Positions 13,835 to 23,144 of a DNA stretch of 24,705 nt are shown here, in pieces. The stretch is from positions 1 to 24,705 of the forward strand of contig JASFUT010000011.1 of the NCBI GenBank assembly GCA_050050175.1, given 5' to 3'. The position numbers and the translations under genes are program-made. Every line of letters begins with the position of its first letter. The first letter of the stretch is position 1. The stretch is from CAVQCX01 sp050050175. GTDB lineage: Bacteria > Pseudomonadota > Gammaproteobacteria > Chromatiales > Chromatiaceae. Below the pieces are notes generated by a model that did not search any database, was not told where the DNA came from, and saw nothing but the letters and a program-made list of their open reading frames with translations.

Positions 13835-16582
13835 GGCCTGGGCCTTGGCGGCATAGTCACTCTGCGGATGCTCGCCGACCAACCGCCGAAGGAGCCGGCG
13901 GGCATCATCGATCCTGCCCGCCTCGCCCATGGCACTGGCCGTGTGAAACGCGATCTCCGGATTGTGCGGCGCATTGAGCATCGCCTGCTGCAGTATGTTC
14001 AGGGCCGGGCTCAGCTGGCCCTTCTGGAGCAGGATCCAACCGTAGGTATCGAGGACTTCCGGCTTGTTCGGATCGAGCTGATACGCCTTCTCCGCGGTCG
14101 CGAGCGCCCGGTCGTCCCCCGTCTCGAAGTAGAGCCAAGCCAGGTTGTTGAGCGCAAGACTGTCGTCCGGGGACAGGCGGGCGACCTGCTCGTAACGACC
14201 GATGGCCTCCTCTGAGTGGCCCTCGCGCAGATGCAGCATGGCGAGCTGTCTTAGGACGTTGACGTCTTCGGGATGCTCGGCGAGCCAGGTCTCGAGCACG
14301 CCCCGGGCCTCGGCCGGCCGATCGAGCCTTCCATAGAGTGTCGCCAGGATCAGCGCGGTGTTGGCGGTGGGTCTGAGCGCCTGGGCCTTCTCGTACATGG
14401 CCAGCGCATCGTCCGGTCGATCGAGGCGCAACAGCGCCGCCCCGCTGACCTCGTACCCCACCGCCTGATCGGGCACGTCCTCGCGCAGCCGCTCCCCGAT
14501 CAAGAGGGCCTGCTCACCTTCATCCGCCTTCAGGGCAAGCTCGGCCAAAGCGACCCGCGCCGCCATATGGTCGGGGTCCAATGCCACTGCCGTCTCGAGC
14601 TGCTCACGCGCCGCCGCGGTGTTGCCGGCGGCCGCCTCGCTCGCACCGAGCAGGTAGTGGGCCTCGGCGGAGTCAGGCCGGCGCTCGACCAGGGCGCTGA
14701 GGGTCTGGGCAGCAATGGCCGCGCGCCCGGCGCCGAGCTGCGCCCGGCCCAGCACCTCCAGAACAGCCGGATTGCTGGGATGCGCCTGAGAGAGCTCCGT
14801 CGCGACCGCCAGGGCCTTGTCCATTTCGCCCTGGGCCATCAGGTAGCGCGCATGGATCACGCCGATCTGCACGGCCCCGGGCCGGCGGTCGACGGCGCGC
14901 TCCAGCCATTTCTCGAAGGCCTCCTGATCGCCCCGGCTCCCGGCAAGGGTCAGCATGCCGACCAACGCGGTCAGATTGGCCGGGTCGTGCTCGAGGACCC
15001 CCCGGTAGTCCTTCTCGGCGGCATCCGGATCATTATCGGCCATGGCCATGCGGGCGAGGTTCAGTCCGGCCACCGAGAAGCCCGGGTCGAGGTCGAGCGC
15101 CTTGCGGAAGCGCTCGCGCGCCTTCGCACTCTCCCCTTTCGCCTTGAAGGCCAGGCCGGTCAGGTTGTAGGCGACCGGATCTTCCGGGCGGCGCCTCTCC
15201 AGGTCCTGGGCGGCGGCAACCGCCTTCTCGTATTCGCCCCGCCTGATATACGAGAGCACCAGGAGCAGATCCGCCTGCACGAGGCTGGGATCCAGCTCGA
15301 CGGCGGACTTCAGCTCGCTAATGGCCGCCGAGGTGTCGCCCTGCGCGAGCAGACCCAGCGCCATCTGCGCCCTGACCGCCCCCAGGTCGGGCGCGGCCTC
15401 GACCGCTCGGTGGAACATCTCCGAGGCCTGTGACGATTCACCCTGGCGCAGATAGGTGGTACCGAGCAGCGCAAGCAGCTGGGGGTCCTCGGGCGCCGCC
15501 TCCAGGGCCTGCTCCAGCGCCTGGCGGGCACCCTGGTTGTCGCCGAGCTTCAGCCGGATCGCCCCCAGGAGCTTCAGTATGTCCGGCTGAGCGGGCATCT
15601 TGGCCACGGCCCGGCTGAGCATGTCCGCTGCGAGGTCCGGCTTGTTCCGGGCATAGGCGATGACACCGTAGAGCAGCTGGGCGCGGGCGTCTTCCGGGGT
15701 GCCGCGCAGAATCAGCTGGACCTGCTCCTCGGCCTCGGCCAGGCGTCCCAGCCGCGCGTAGATGACCCCCCTAAGGAACACCGTCGTGGCGAGATTGCCG
15801 ACACGCTCGTCCAGTCGATCGAGCTCCGCGAGCGCCGCCTCGAGATCCCCGCTGACCGCGCGGGCCGTCGCCAGCCCGAGCCGGGCCTGCGGGCTCCAGG
15901 GATAGAGCTCCACAGCCCGCGCATAGTCGCGGAGGGAGCCCGCTATGTCGCCTTCGCGCCGCAGCAGCTCCGCACGCGTGGTCAGAGCGTCGAGGCTCCG
16001 GTCGTCCAGCGCCAGGGCCTCCCCCGCCAGCTCGAGCGCCGCGCCGGTGTCGCCCCGTAACGCCCGAACGCGGGCCTTGCCGACCAAGGCCGCCGCCGTC
16101 GGGGGACCGATCTCCAGCGCCTGGTCGAAGCTGGTCAGCGCCCGGTCCAGATCCCCCTCGCCGATCCACGCCCGTCCCCGCAGCTCCAGCACGGTCTGGC
16201 GATGGGGGCCGGGCTGGGAATCGTCGGGGGGGATGTCCCAGAGGAGCTCGTCGAAACGGCCCTGCCTCAGGAGCGCCTCGCCGAGGCCGGCCTGCCAGCG
16301 CGGCTTTTCAGCCCCCAGGTCGGCTGCGCGGCGAAACTCCTTCTCGGCGGACTGCGCGTCGCCCAGACGCAGGTAGACGTCGCCCAGGAGTATACGGGCC
16401 CCGGCGTTCGCCGGATCGGACTGCAGGACGTTCTTGAGCTCGATGACGGCTGCCTTCGGATTGCCGTCGTCGAGCCACTTTCGGGCCTGCTCGAGCGAGT
16501 CGGCCGCCGGACAAAGTGTGCTCCAAAGGACGCAGGCCGCCAGCGCACCCGCCCGCATGATATGGTGTCGGAAAAAGCTCAT
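13817..16582 (-). CDS. prsT: PEP-CTERM system TPR-repeat protein PrsT
   Basis: This 921-residue protein is built almost entirely of tetratricopeptide repeats, with room for over twenty. It matches the PrsT family linked to exosortase/PEP-CTERM loci in length (about 900), in its opening (DSLEQARKWLDDGNPKAAVIELKNVLQ) split across the mature start, and in its position beside PrsK and PrsR. An N-terminal signal sequence is present: MSFFRHHIMRAGALAACVLW. Family members are often called lipoproteins. Here LAAC is a possible lipobox at Cys17, but the hydrophobic stretch before it is short and interrupted by Arg10, so signal peptidase I cleavage near PAAD is as likely. The start at 16582 has GGAG six bases upstream. 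It begins 41 bases after prsR. Its exact role is unknown; it may help assemble or export the polysaccharide. Confidence 0.9.
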   Translation of the reverse strand: MSFFRHHIMRAGALAACVLWSTLCPAADSLEQARKWLDDGNPKAAVIELKNVLQSDPANAGARILLGDVYLRLGDAQSAEKEFRRAADLGAEKPRWQAGLGEALLRQGRFDELLWDIPPDDSQPGPHRQTVLELRGRAWIGEGDLDRALTSFDQALEIGPPTAAALVGKARVRALRGDTGAALELAGEALALDDRSLDALTTRAELLRREGDIAGSLRDYARAVELYPWSPQARLGLATARAVSGDLEAALAELDRLDERVGNLATTVFLRGVIYARLGRLAEAEEQVQLILRGTPEDARAQLLYGVIAYARNKPDLAADMLSRAVAKMPAQPDILKLLGAIRLKLGDNQGARQALEQALEAAPEDPQLLALLGTTYLRQGESSQASEMFHRAVEAAPDLGAVRAQMALGLLAQGDTSAAISELKSAVELDPSLVQADLLLVLSYIRRGEYEKAVAAAQDLERRRPEDPVAYNLTGLAFKAKGESAKARERFRKALDLDPGFSVAGLNLARMAMADNDPDAAEKDYRGVLEHDPANLTALVGMLTLAGSRGDQEAFEKWLERAVDRRPGAVQIGVIHARYLMAQGEMDKALAVATELSQAHPSNPAVLEVLGRAQLGAGRAAIAAQTLSALVERRPDSAEAHYLLGASEAAAGNTAAAREQLETAVALDPDHMAARVALAELALKADEGEQALLIGERLREDVPDQAVGYEVSGAALLRLDRPDDALAMYEKAQALRPTANTALILATLYGRLDRPAEARGVLETWLAEHPEDVNVLRQLAMLHLREGHSEEAIGRYEQVARLSPDDSLALNNLAWLYFETGDDRALATAEKAYQLDPNKPEVLDTYGWILLQKGQLSPALNILQQAMLNAPHNPEIAFHTASAMGEAGRIDDARRLLRRLVGEHPQSDYAAKAQALLNDL

Positions 16583-16623
16583 GTACACTCCACTCGCTAG
16601 CCGGGCCTCGGCGGGCCGGCCGG

Positions 16624-17979
16624 TCATTCTTTGATGTCGAACTTCCGCATCAGGTTGTACAGGGTAGGCCGCGTAATGCCGAGCAGATCCGCGGCCTTGG
16701 ATATGTTCCGGCCGGTGCGCTCCAGTGCCCGGCACACAGCACGATGCTCGGCATGGTCCCGTACCTCTCGCAGGTTGAACGGCTCGGGCTCGGCCTGGGC
16801 GTCCTCGAGCTCCAGGTCCTCAGCGCTGATCTGACTGCCGTCGGCCATGATCACCGCACGCTTGACGCGGTTCTCAAGCTCGCGCACGTTCCCCGGCCAG
16901 CCATGGGACTCGATTCGGTGGAGCGCCTCCCGCGAAAAGCCGAGGACACCGCGGTTGAGCTCCCGGGCGAAGCGCTCCAGGAACGCCTTGCCCAGAACCA
17001 CTGCGTCGCCGGTCCGCTCACGCAGCGGCGGGACCCTTATCACGGCCTCGTTGATCCGGTAGTAGAGATCCTCGCGGAAGGCACCCTCCGCGATGAGAGC
17101 CGGCAGGTCGCGGTGGGTCGCGCAGACCACGCGCACGTCGACCGGTATCTCCTGGCGTCCTCCGACCCGCTCGATCACCCGCTCCTGGAGGAAGCGCAAT
17201 AGCTTGGCCTGCAGGGCCATGGGCAGGTCTCCCACCTCGTCCAGAAACAGGAGACCCTCGTCGGCCAGCTCGATCTTGCCCTTGGCGGTCCGGGTCGCAC
17301 CCGTGAACGCGCCCTTCTCGTAGCCGAAGAGCTCGCTCTCGAGCAGGTTTTCCGGGATGGCCGCACAGTTGATCGCCACCAGCCGGCCCGCGGAACGGCT
17401 GCTCAACCGGTGCAGGGCACGCACGAGCACCTCCTTGCCGGTGCCGCTCTCACCGAGGATCAGGGTGGTGACATCAGTCGGCGCCAGCTTCTCGATGGTG
17501 CGGCACACCTTCAGCATCTCCGGACTGGCGGCGATCAGCCCGTCCAGCGGCGAGCTGGCCTGTTGCTGCATCAGGCGCCGGTTCTCCTGCTCCAGGGAAT
17601 ACACGCGGTAGGCGCGCTCGACGGCCAGGCCGAGCAAATCCGGATCGATGGGCTTCTCATAGAAGTCGTAAGCCCCCAGGCCTATGGCCCGCACCGCGTT
17701 CTGCGCGTCGTTGTGCCCGGTCACCACGATGACCTTGGTCTCCGGCGCGAGCGACAGGATCTGCTCGAGCGTCGCAAACCCCTCCCTGACGCCGCCGGGA
17801 TCGGGGGGCAGACCCAGGTCCAGGGTGATGACGCCGGGGGAGAATCGGCGCAGCTGCGCCAGCGCCGACTCCCGATCGTCGGCCAGGTGCACCTGGTAGC
17901 CGTCGAAGCTCCAGCGAAGCTGGCTCTGGAGGCCCGGATCGTCCTCCACCACGAGCAGTCGTCTCTCCTCGATGCTCAA
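16624..17979 (-). CDS. prsR: PEP-CTERM-box response regulator PrsR (NtrC type)
   Basis: This 451-residue protein is a sigma-54-dependent activator. The N-terminal receiver has the phospho-acceptor Asp54 (LDLGL) and conserved Lys109. The AAA+ domain has Walker A GESGTGKE at 176-183 and an intact GAFTGA loop for sigma-54 contact. The C-terminal Fis-type helix-turn-helix contains the ISKAADLLGITRPTLYNLM segment. PrsR proteins switch on genes for PEP-CTERM proteins through a dedicated upstream box. The start appears to be TTG at 17979: it overlaps the prsK stop as TTGA, GAGGG lies nine bases before it, and the encoded MSIEERRLLVVEDD is where response regulators begin. A longer frame exists upstream but lies inside prsK. 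It is the third gene of the minus-strand cluster. Confidence 0.94.
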   Translation of the reverse strand: MSIEERRLLVVEDDPGLQSQLRWSFDGYQVHLADDRESALAQLRRFSPGVITLDLGLPPDPGGVREGFATLEQILSLAPETKVIVVTGHNDAQNAVRAIGLGAYDFYEKPIDPDLLGLAVERAYRVYSLEQENRRLMQQQASSPLDGLIAASPEMLKVCRTIEKLAPTDVTTLILGESGTGKEVLVRALHRLSSRSAGRLVAINCAAIPENLLESELFGYEKGAFTGATRTAKGKIELADEGLLFLDEVGDLPMALQAKLLRFLQERVIERVGGRQEIPVDVRVVCATHRDLPALIAEGAFREDLYYRINEAVIRVPPLRERTGDAVVLGKAFLERFARELNRGVLGFSREALHRIESHGWPGNVRELENRVKRAVIMADGSQISAEDLELEDAQAEPEPFNLREVRDHAEHRAVCRALERTGRNISKAADLLGITRPTLYNLMRKFDIKE

Positions 17980-20090
17980 GCCCTCAAGCCCTCGCTGGCC
18001 GATCGATCGTCCGGCTGTTCGGCGGTGGCCTCGGCGCGCGGCAGCACCACCGTGAATGTCGTGCCCGTCCCGGGGGTGCTCGTCACATCCACGGTCCCAC
18101 CGGCCGCCTGGACGAAATCCCGGCACTCGTAAGCCCCGACGCCCATGCCGGTCAGACCCTTGGTGGAATAGAAAGGCTGAAACAGGCGTTCCCGGACGAA
18201 CTCCTCGTCCATCCCGACGCCGGTGTCGCGAACCTCTACTATAGCCTGGCCGGGTAGCCCGCGCAGCCTCACCTCGACCCGCCCGTCCGCCGGAGTCGCG
18301 TCCTGGGCGTTCTGGACCACGTTCCCCAGCACGGAGACCAGACGATCCACCTCGGCCTCGACCCAGACCTCCCCGCCGCCGTCGTCCAGCGAGGGCACCG
18401 GCCGCTGATCCGAGCGCTCGTCCACCACTTCGCGCAGCACCCGGCGCAGGTCGACCAGCACGGCCTGCCCGCCGGCTGCGGCGCTGCGCAGCTGCGTCAT
18501 GAGGCGATTCATCTTTGCGACGGCATTCTCGATGGTCGTCACGGCGTCTTCGAAGAACGCCGGGTTGTCCCTGTGGCGGCGTGCATTCTTGGCCACGAGC
18601 GACAGCTGGGCGATGAGGTTCTTCAGGTCATGGATGACATAGGCCGACAGTCGGTTGAACCCCTCGAACTGCCGCGCCTCGGACAGCGCCTTGGCCGCCC
18701 GGTACTGCGCGAGGTACCCGGCCGCCTGGCGTGCCGCCGTCTTGATCAGATCCAGGTCCTCCCAGTTCAGGGTGAGCCGCGCACGGGGCGGGGACAGCAC
18801 GACGAAGCCCTGCACGCTGTCTTCGTGGAGCAGCGGGACGATCAGCCAGGCGTCGTCGAGCTCGCCGACCCATGAAGGCAGGGGCGCCCCGTCGTACGTC
18901 CTGCGCCCGCTGTCCGCCTCGTGGAGATTGACCACCCATTCCCGGGAGCGGAAGAACTCTGTCAGGGCGCCGAGGCGCATCCCCGCGCGCAGCCGGGGAA
19001 CCGGCCTGTTCCACCCCGCCGCGGGCGCACAGCTCCCCTGCCCCTGGCAAAGCCACAGGACCCCCGCGGGACTCTCAACGATCTCGCCCAGTGCGCGGAT
19101 CACCCGCTCGAACAGATGGGACTCCGTGTCCTTCCCGGTGAGCGTACGTACCAGGCGCAGCCATTCGTCGCGGTAGTCGTACCGGGAGCGGTGAAGGTGC
19201 TTGCTGAGAAGCACCTTCAGTTGTGCCCGCAGCTGGCCGGAGAACAGCAGCGCCAGCAGCATCAGCCCGGCTGCGAACAAGAAGACCGTCTGGAGAAATC
19301 CGCCCCATTCCCCGCCGCGGGCCTTGATGTAATAGCCCGCCAGGCTCATGAGCAGCATGTAGGCGCCCGCCGCGAACAGCGTGGTGGTGTGAAACACCGC
19401 CTTGCGGGAGACGAAAAGGCTCAGCGACCAGTGCGGGTTGCGTGAAGTGGACAGGGCGACGAAGGGCACGATCAGTGCATTCACCGCACCCCGCGCACTC
19501 CACAGCTCCGGATTGAGGCGCTTGAGCAGCAGCGCGTCCGCGAACAGGGCGAAGTCGTAGACGAACATGCACCCCAGGCCGATGCACAGATGCTTGATGC
19601 CCCAACGCTGATCCCGGGGTGTGTTGCGATACAACTGCTCGACGAAGGCCAGACCGGCGACAGCCACCGCCAGCTGCCCCAGGAAACGGGCGTCGAGGTT
19701 CGTCAACCATGCGGGCAGGGCGTAGCCGATCAGCGCCTGATGGTCGAACGGCACCATAAGGATCAAACAGACCAGCAGGACGCCGTTGCGCAGACCGCGC
19801 ATGAACCGGCCGTAGCTGCGCGCCCGATCGATGGTGGGCAGGAGCAGACCCGCGAGGAACGCGACCCATACGCCGCCACGCAGCGCCTCGAGACTCCACA
19901 GAACACTCGAGGGAAGGACCTGGAATCCCGCCTGGGCCGCGAAGGCGCCTGCCCAAATGGCCGAGACCACGCAGGCCAGGAGCAGCAGCCCCCCCTGGAG
20001 GCGGCCCCGCCAGCTGGTCAGGAGGAGGATCGCAAGCAGGCCGAACAACCCGCCCGCGGTCGCATAGCCGACGGCCACTAGGGTGTCCAT
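17976..20090 (-). CDS. prsK: PEP-CTERM system histidine kinase PrsK
   Basis: This 704-residue membrane sensor kinase has about nine hydrophobic helices in its first 300 residues. A GAF-like sensory region follows (roughly 330-470), then the dimerisation helix with phospho-acceptor His487 in VIHDLKN, and a C-terminal ATPase domain. The ATPase domain shows the N box (NVVQNAQDAT), G1 (DTGVGMDE) and the F/G2 block FYSTKGLTGMGVGAYE. The membrane part and the HDLKN variant are typical of PrsK in exosortase loci. It should phosphorylate PrsR, whose start codon overlaps its stop. The ATG at 20090 is preferred over a GTG six bases earlier; the Shine-Dalgarno site is poor in both cases. It follows the sugar transferase after about 60 bases. 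The signal sensed is not known. Confidence 0.93.
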   Translation of the reverse strand: MDTLVAVGYATAGGLFGLLAILLLTSWRGRLQGGLLLLACVVSAIWAGAFAAQAGFQVLPSSVLWSLEALRGGVWVAFLAGLLLPTIDRARSYGRFMRGLRNGVLLVCLILMVPFDHQALIGYALPAWLTNLDARFLGQLAVAVAGLAFVEQLYRNTPRDQRWGIKHLCIGLGCMFVYDFALFADALLLKRLNPELWSARGAVNALIVPFVALSTSRNPHWSLSLFVSRKAVFHTTTLFAAGAYMLLMSLAGYYIKARGGEWGGFLQTVFLFAAGLMLLALLFSGQLRAQLKVLLSKHLHRSRYDYRDEWLRLVRTLTGKDTESHLFERVIRALGEIVESPAGVLWLCQGQGSCAPAAGWNRPVPRLRAGMRLGALTEFFRSREWVVNLHEADSGRRTYDGAPLPSWVGELDDAWLIVPLLHEDSVQGFVVLSPPRARLTLNWEDLDLIKTAARQAAGYLAQYRAAKALSEARQFEGFNRLSAYVIHDLKNLIAQLSLVAKNARRHRDNPAFFEDAVTTIENAVAKMNRLMTQLRSAAAGGQAVLVDLRRVLREVVDERSDQRPVPSLDDGGGEVWVEAEVDRLVSVLGNVVQNAQDATPADGRVEVRLRGLPGQAIVEVRDTGVGMDEEFVRERLFQPFYSTKGLTGMGVGAYECRDFVQAAGGTVDVTSTPGTGTTFTVVLPRAEATAEQPDDRSASEGLRA

Positions 20091-20150
20091 GGCCACCGCC
20101 GGGGCGCCGGTTCGCGAGCCGCACCGGATGTCCGGGCCCCGACCATCTCC

Positions 20151-21548
20151 TCAGCGCGCGCCTTTGCCAAGAAGAATCACCTCCACGGTGCCGAGCAGGA
20201 TCAGGAGATCGAGGAATGGGCTCGCGTTCTTCACGTAGTAGAGGTCATACTGGAGCTTCTGCTTGGCGTCTTCGGCGTTGGCACCGTACTGGTACTGTAG
20301 CTGGGCCCAGCCGGTGATCCCCGGCTTCACGCGATGACGCTCTGCATAGTACGGGATCTTCTTCTCCAACTCCCCGACGAACTCCGGTCGCTCCGGGCGC
20401 GGGCCCACCAGGCTCATCTCTCCCCGGAGCACGTTGAGCAGCTGCGGAAGCTCGTCCAGGCGCGTCTTGCGGATGAACCGCCCGAGGGGTGTGACCCGGT
20501 CGTCCCCGGGCGTCGCCCATCGCGCCACGCCATCCGATTCCGCGTCCGGCCCCATGCTGCGGAACTTGTGCAGGGTAAAAGGCTTTCCGTGCCGGCCGAC
20601 GCGGGTCTGGTGGAAGAAGACCGGATGGCGCCCCCTCGACTCGATCGTGCTCGCGGCCGCGACGACCAGCATCAGCAGGGAGCCGGGGATCAGCAGTACC
20701 ACTGCCGCGAGCAGATCGAGCGCCCGCTTCCACTGCTCCGCAAACGCACCCACGAAGAACCCGTTGGAGTGGAAGATCCAGCTGGGGTTCAGCAGGTCCG
20801 TGTTTACCCGGCAGGCCTCCTTCTCGAAGAAGGTGAGCAGATCGATGACGGGAAAGCCGTTCATCTTGCAGTCGAGAAGCTCGTCCAGCGGCAGGCGACC
20901 GCGCCTCTCGTCGACCGCCACCACTACCTCGTCCACGTCGGAGGCGACAGCCAGGTCCAGCAGTCTCCCGCCCTCGTCCAGCCTCACGTGGCGATCCTCG
21001 GGCACGGCGCTGCTGTCGCCGCCCAGGCTGACGAAGCTGACCACCCTGAACCTTGCCTCGGGAGTCTCGAGCATCTGAATCTGCCTGGCGCACTGCCCCG
21101 TGCCGAGGACGAGAAGCCTGTGCTTCTGGGAGTCGGTGCCAAAGGCGCGGAAGTAGGCCCCGCGCAGCAGCAGCACTCCGAAGAACGAGATCAGCAGCGC
21201 GGAGCCCACCACCTTTCGGCCCAGGAAAAGGTCCTGAAAGGCGTAGAACAGGAGACTGAGCGCCATGCTCGCCAGGATCAGACTGATCCCCAGGCGCAGG
21301 ATCAGCCCGGCGGAGCCCTCCGGGGTCGTCCGCTGGTACAGCCCCATGGCCACGACGGCCGATGAGAGGATCACTGCAAAGAGCCCCGCAGCGGCGAACA
21401 GCGGCAGGTCCGGCGGGATATCGGCAAGTCCGGCCCCGGGGTAGCCGAGCTGGAAGCCGATAAGCAGCGCGACGTAGAACAGGCCGAGCTCGAGAATCCC
21501 CAGGACTACATACAGCTTCGAGACGTAGTGTCCGAACAGCCTGATCAT
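20151..21548 (-). CDS. PEP-CTERM-associated sugar transferase (polyprenyl glycosylphosphotransferase)
   Basis: This 465-residue membrane enzyme should start exopolysaccharide repeat units by moving a sugar phosphate from a nucleotide sugar to undecaprenyl phosphate. Several N-terminal membrane helices (within residues 1-125) are followed by a nucleotide-binding-like domain (LVLGTGQCARQI). Another helix begins near KRALDLLAAVVLL, and the C-terminal bacterial transferase domain follows. The catalytic-domain motifs are VFFHQTRVGRHGKPFTLHKFRSM, shown here in part as TLHKFRSM, then TRLDELPQLLNVLRGEMS and VGPRPERPEF, and KPGITGWAQLQY. The overall form matches the family recurrently associated with PEP-CTERM/exosortase loci. 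It is the first gene of the minus-strand cluster with prsK, prsR and prsT, and is divergent from the nucleotide-sugar genes. Sugar specificity cannot be read from the sequence. Confidence 0.92.
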   Translation of the reverse strand: MIRLFGHYVSKLYVVLGILELGLFYVALLIGFQLGYPGAGLADIPPDLPLFAAAGLFAVILSSAVVAMGLYQRTTPEGSAGLILRLGISLILASMALSLLFYAFQDLFLGRKVVGSALLISFFGVLLLRGAYFRAFGTDSQKHRLLVLGTGQCARQIQMLETPEARFRVVSFVSLGGDSSAVPEDRHVRLDEGGRLLDLAVASDVDEVVVAVDERRGRLPLDELLDCKMNGFPVIDLLTFFEKEACRVNTDLLNPSWIFHSNGFFVGAFAEQWKRALDLLAAVVLLIPGSLLMLVVAAASTIESRGRHPVFFHQTRVGRHGKPFTLHKFRSMGPDAESDGVARWATPGDDRVTPLGRFIRKTRLDELPQLLNVLRGEMSLVGPRPERPEFVGELEKKIPYYAERHRVKPGITGWAQLQYQYGANAEDAKQKLQYDLYYVKNASPFLDLLILLGTVEVILLGKGAR

Positions 21549-21830
21549 CTAGCGATTTTCCCAACCCCCGTGCACGCGGCCCGAACGCCGCATCAGGCGA
21601 TCGGCCTGCATCTACCGGTCCGTATACGGGACCTGCGCTCCCTGCGAAAGCCCTGCAGTATACAGCAGCGGACGCGGAAGATTCAGCCGTTGCCAACGGG
21701 CGCAGGTCACATCATCGGCGCGCTTCAGGCGACTCGTATTCACGGCCCGTCCGGGGTATCATGCCAGCGCTTCGCCGGCGCCGCCGAGCGCCCGCCGGCC
21801 GTTTCATCGACTCAGCGGGTTCTCGCGCAC
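21549..21830. other. Divergent intergenic region between sugar transferase and tviB-like gene
   Basis: These 282 bases should hold promoters for both directions. On the plus strand TATCAT at 21757-21762 resembles a -10 element, 69 bases before the dehydrogenase ATG, with a weak TCGTAT at -35. On the minus strand TATACT (plus 21657-21662) could serve the transferase, also without a good -35. The GTATAC palindrome occurs twice (near 21621 and 21658). I looked for a sigma-54 pair (GG, ten bases, GC in the right context) and found none by eye. No gene is visible here. Confidence 0.35.
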
Positions 21831-23108
21831 ATGCTCTCTCTCGATGACGCCAGGATCGGTGTTCTGGGCCTTGGTTACGTCGGTCTGCCGCTCGCGGTCC
21901 AGCTCGGCAAGCGATTCCCGACCATCGGCTTCGACGTCAATCCCCGGCGGATCGAGGAGCTGCGCGCCGGAAGGGACAGCTCTCTGGAGGTCGAGCCCGA
22001 GGAGCTTGCCCGGATCGAGCACTTGAGCTACACCGACGACCCCGCGGAGCTCGCGGCCTGCAACACCTACGTAGTCACCGTCCCCACGCCCATCGACGAG
22101 TACAAGCAGCCCGACCTCTCCCCGCTGGTCAACGCCAGTCGAATGCTGGGGGGGCTGCTCGGCGCGGGTGACGTGGCGGTCTTCGAGTCCACCGTCTACC
22201 CGGGGGCGACCGAGGAGGTGTGCGTGCCGATCATGGAGGAGGTGTCGGGGCTCAGGCTCAACCGCGACTTCTTCGTCGGCTACAGCCCCGAGAGGATCAA
22301 TCCGGGGGACAAGGAGCACCGGCTGTCGAGCATCGTGAAGGTGACCTCGGGATCCACCCCGGAGGCGGCCCGGTTCGTCGACGCGCTCTACCGGTCCATC
22401 GTCACGGCCGGAACCCATATGGCCAGCAGCATCCGCGTCGCCGAGGCCGCGAAGGTGATCGAGAACACCCAGCGCGACGTGAACATCGCTCTGATCAACG
22501 AGCTGGCCATCATCTTCAACCGTCTGGGCATAGACACCGAAGAGGTACTGAGCGCCGCGGCCACCAAGTGGAACTTCCTGCCCTTCCGCCCGGGCCTGGT
22601 GGGCGGGCACTGCATCGGGGTGGACCCCTACTACCTCACCCACAAGGCCCAGGCCATCGGCCACCATCCTGAGATGATCCTGGCGGGCCGGCGCATCAAC
22701 GACGGCATGGGGGCCTATGTCGCCAGCAACGTCATCAAGCTCATGGTGCGCAAGGGCCTGCCGTGCGCCGGCGCCCGCGCCCTGGTCATGGGGCTTGCCT
22801 TCAAGGAGAACTGCCCGGACCTGCGCAACACGCGGGTCGTGGACATCATCGGGGAGCTGGCCGGATACGGCATCGACGTCGATGTCTACGACCCCTGGGT
22901 GGACGCGGACCAGGCGGAGGAGGAGTACGGCATCCGCCCGATCCAGGCGCCGGTCGAGGGGACCTATCACGCCGTCGTCCTGGCCGTGGCCCACCGGCAG
23001 TTCCGGGCGATGCCGCCGGCGACGCTTCGGGGTCTCTGTGCGGAGGGGGGCGTGATCTACGACATCAAGCACCTGCTGCCGCGGGATCAGGCGGACGGCC
23101 GCCTGTAG
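21831..23108 (+). CDS. tviB: Nucleotide sugar dehydrogenase, TviB/WbpO type
   Basis: This 425-residue enzyme oxidises C6 of a UDP-sugar with two NAD+ to give the uronic acid. The N-terminal Rossmann motif is GVLGLGYVGLP. The substrate-binding block FVGYSPERINPGDKEH and catalytic Cys261 in GGHCIGVDPYYL are both present, as is the C-terminal GLAFKENCPDLRN segment. These fit the TviB/VipA/WbpO branch, which acts on UDP-GlcNAc or UDP-GalNAc, better than plain UDP-glucose dehydrogenases. The exact substrate is inferred. The ATG at 21831 is chosen because the Rossmann fold begins a few residues later; the ribosome-binding site is weak (GCGGG about 13 bases upstream). A nucleotide-sugar epimerase follows after 36 bases, and together they should supply acidic sugars to the exopolysaccharide. 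Confidence 0.93.
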   Translation: MLSLDDARIGVLGLGYVGLPLAVQLGKRFPTIGFDVNPRRIEELRAGRDSSLEVEPEELARIEHLSYTDDPAELAACNTYVVTVPTPIDEYKQPDLSPLVNASRMLGGLLGAGDVAVFESTVYPGATEEVCVPIMEEVSGLRLNRDFFVGYSPERINPGDKEHRLSSIVKVTSGSTPEAARFVDALYRSIVTAGTHMASSIRVAEAAKVIENTQRDVNIALINELAIIFNRLGIDTEEVLSAAATKWNFLPFRPGLVGGHCIGVDPYYLTHKAQAIGHHPEMILAGRRINDGMGAYVASNVIKLMVRKGLPCAGARALVMGLAFKENCPDLRNTRVVDIIGELAGYGIDVDVYDPWVDADQAEEEYGIRPIQAPVEGTYHAVVLAVAHRQFRAMPPATLRGLCAEGGVIYDIKHLLPRDQADGRL

Positions 23109-23144
23109 ACCGCACGCGGCTTCGCTCAAGGGGAATTATGCACC

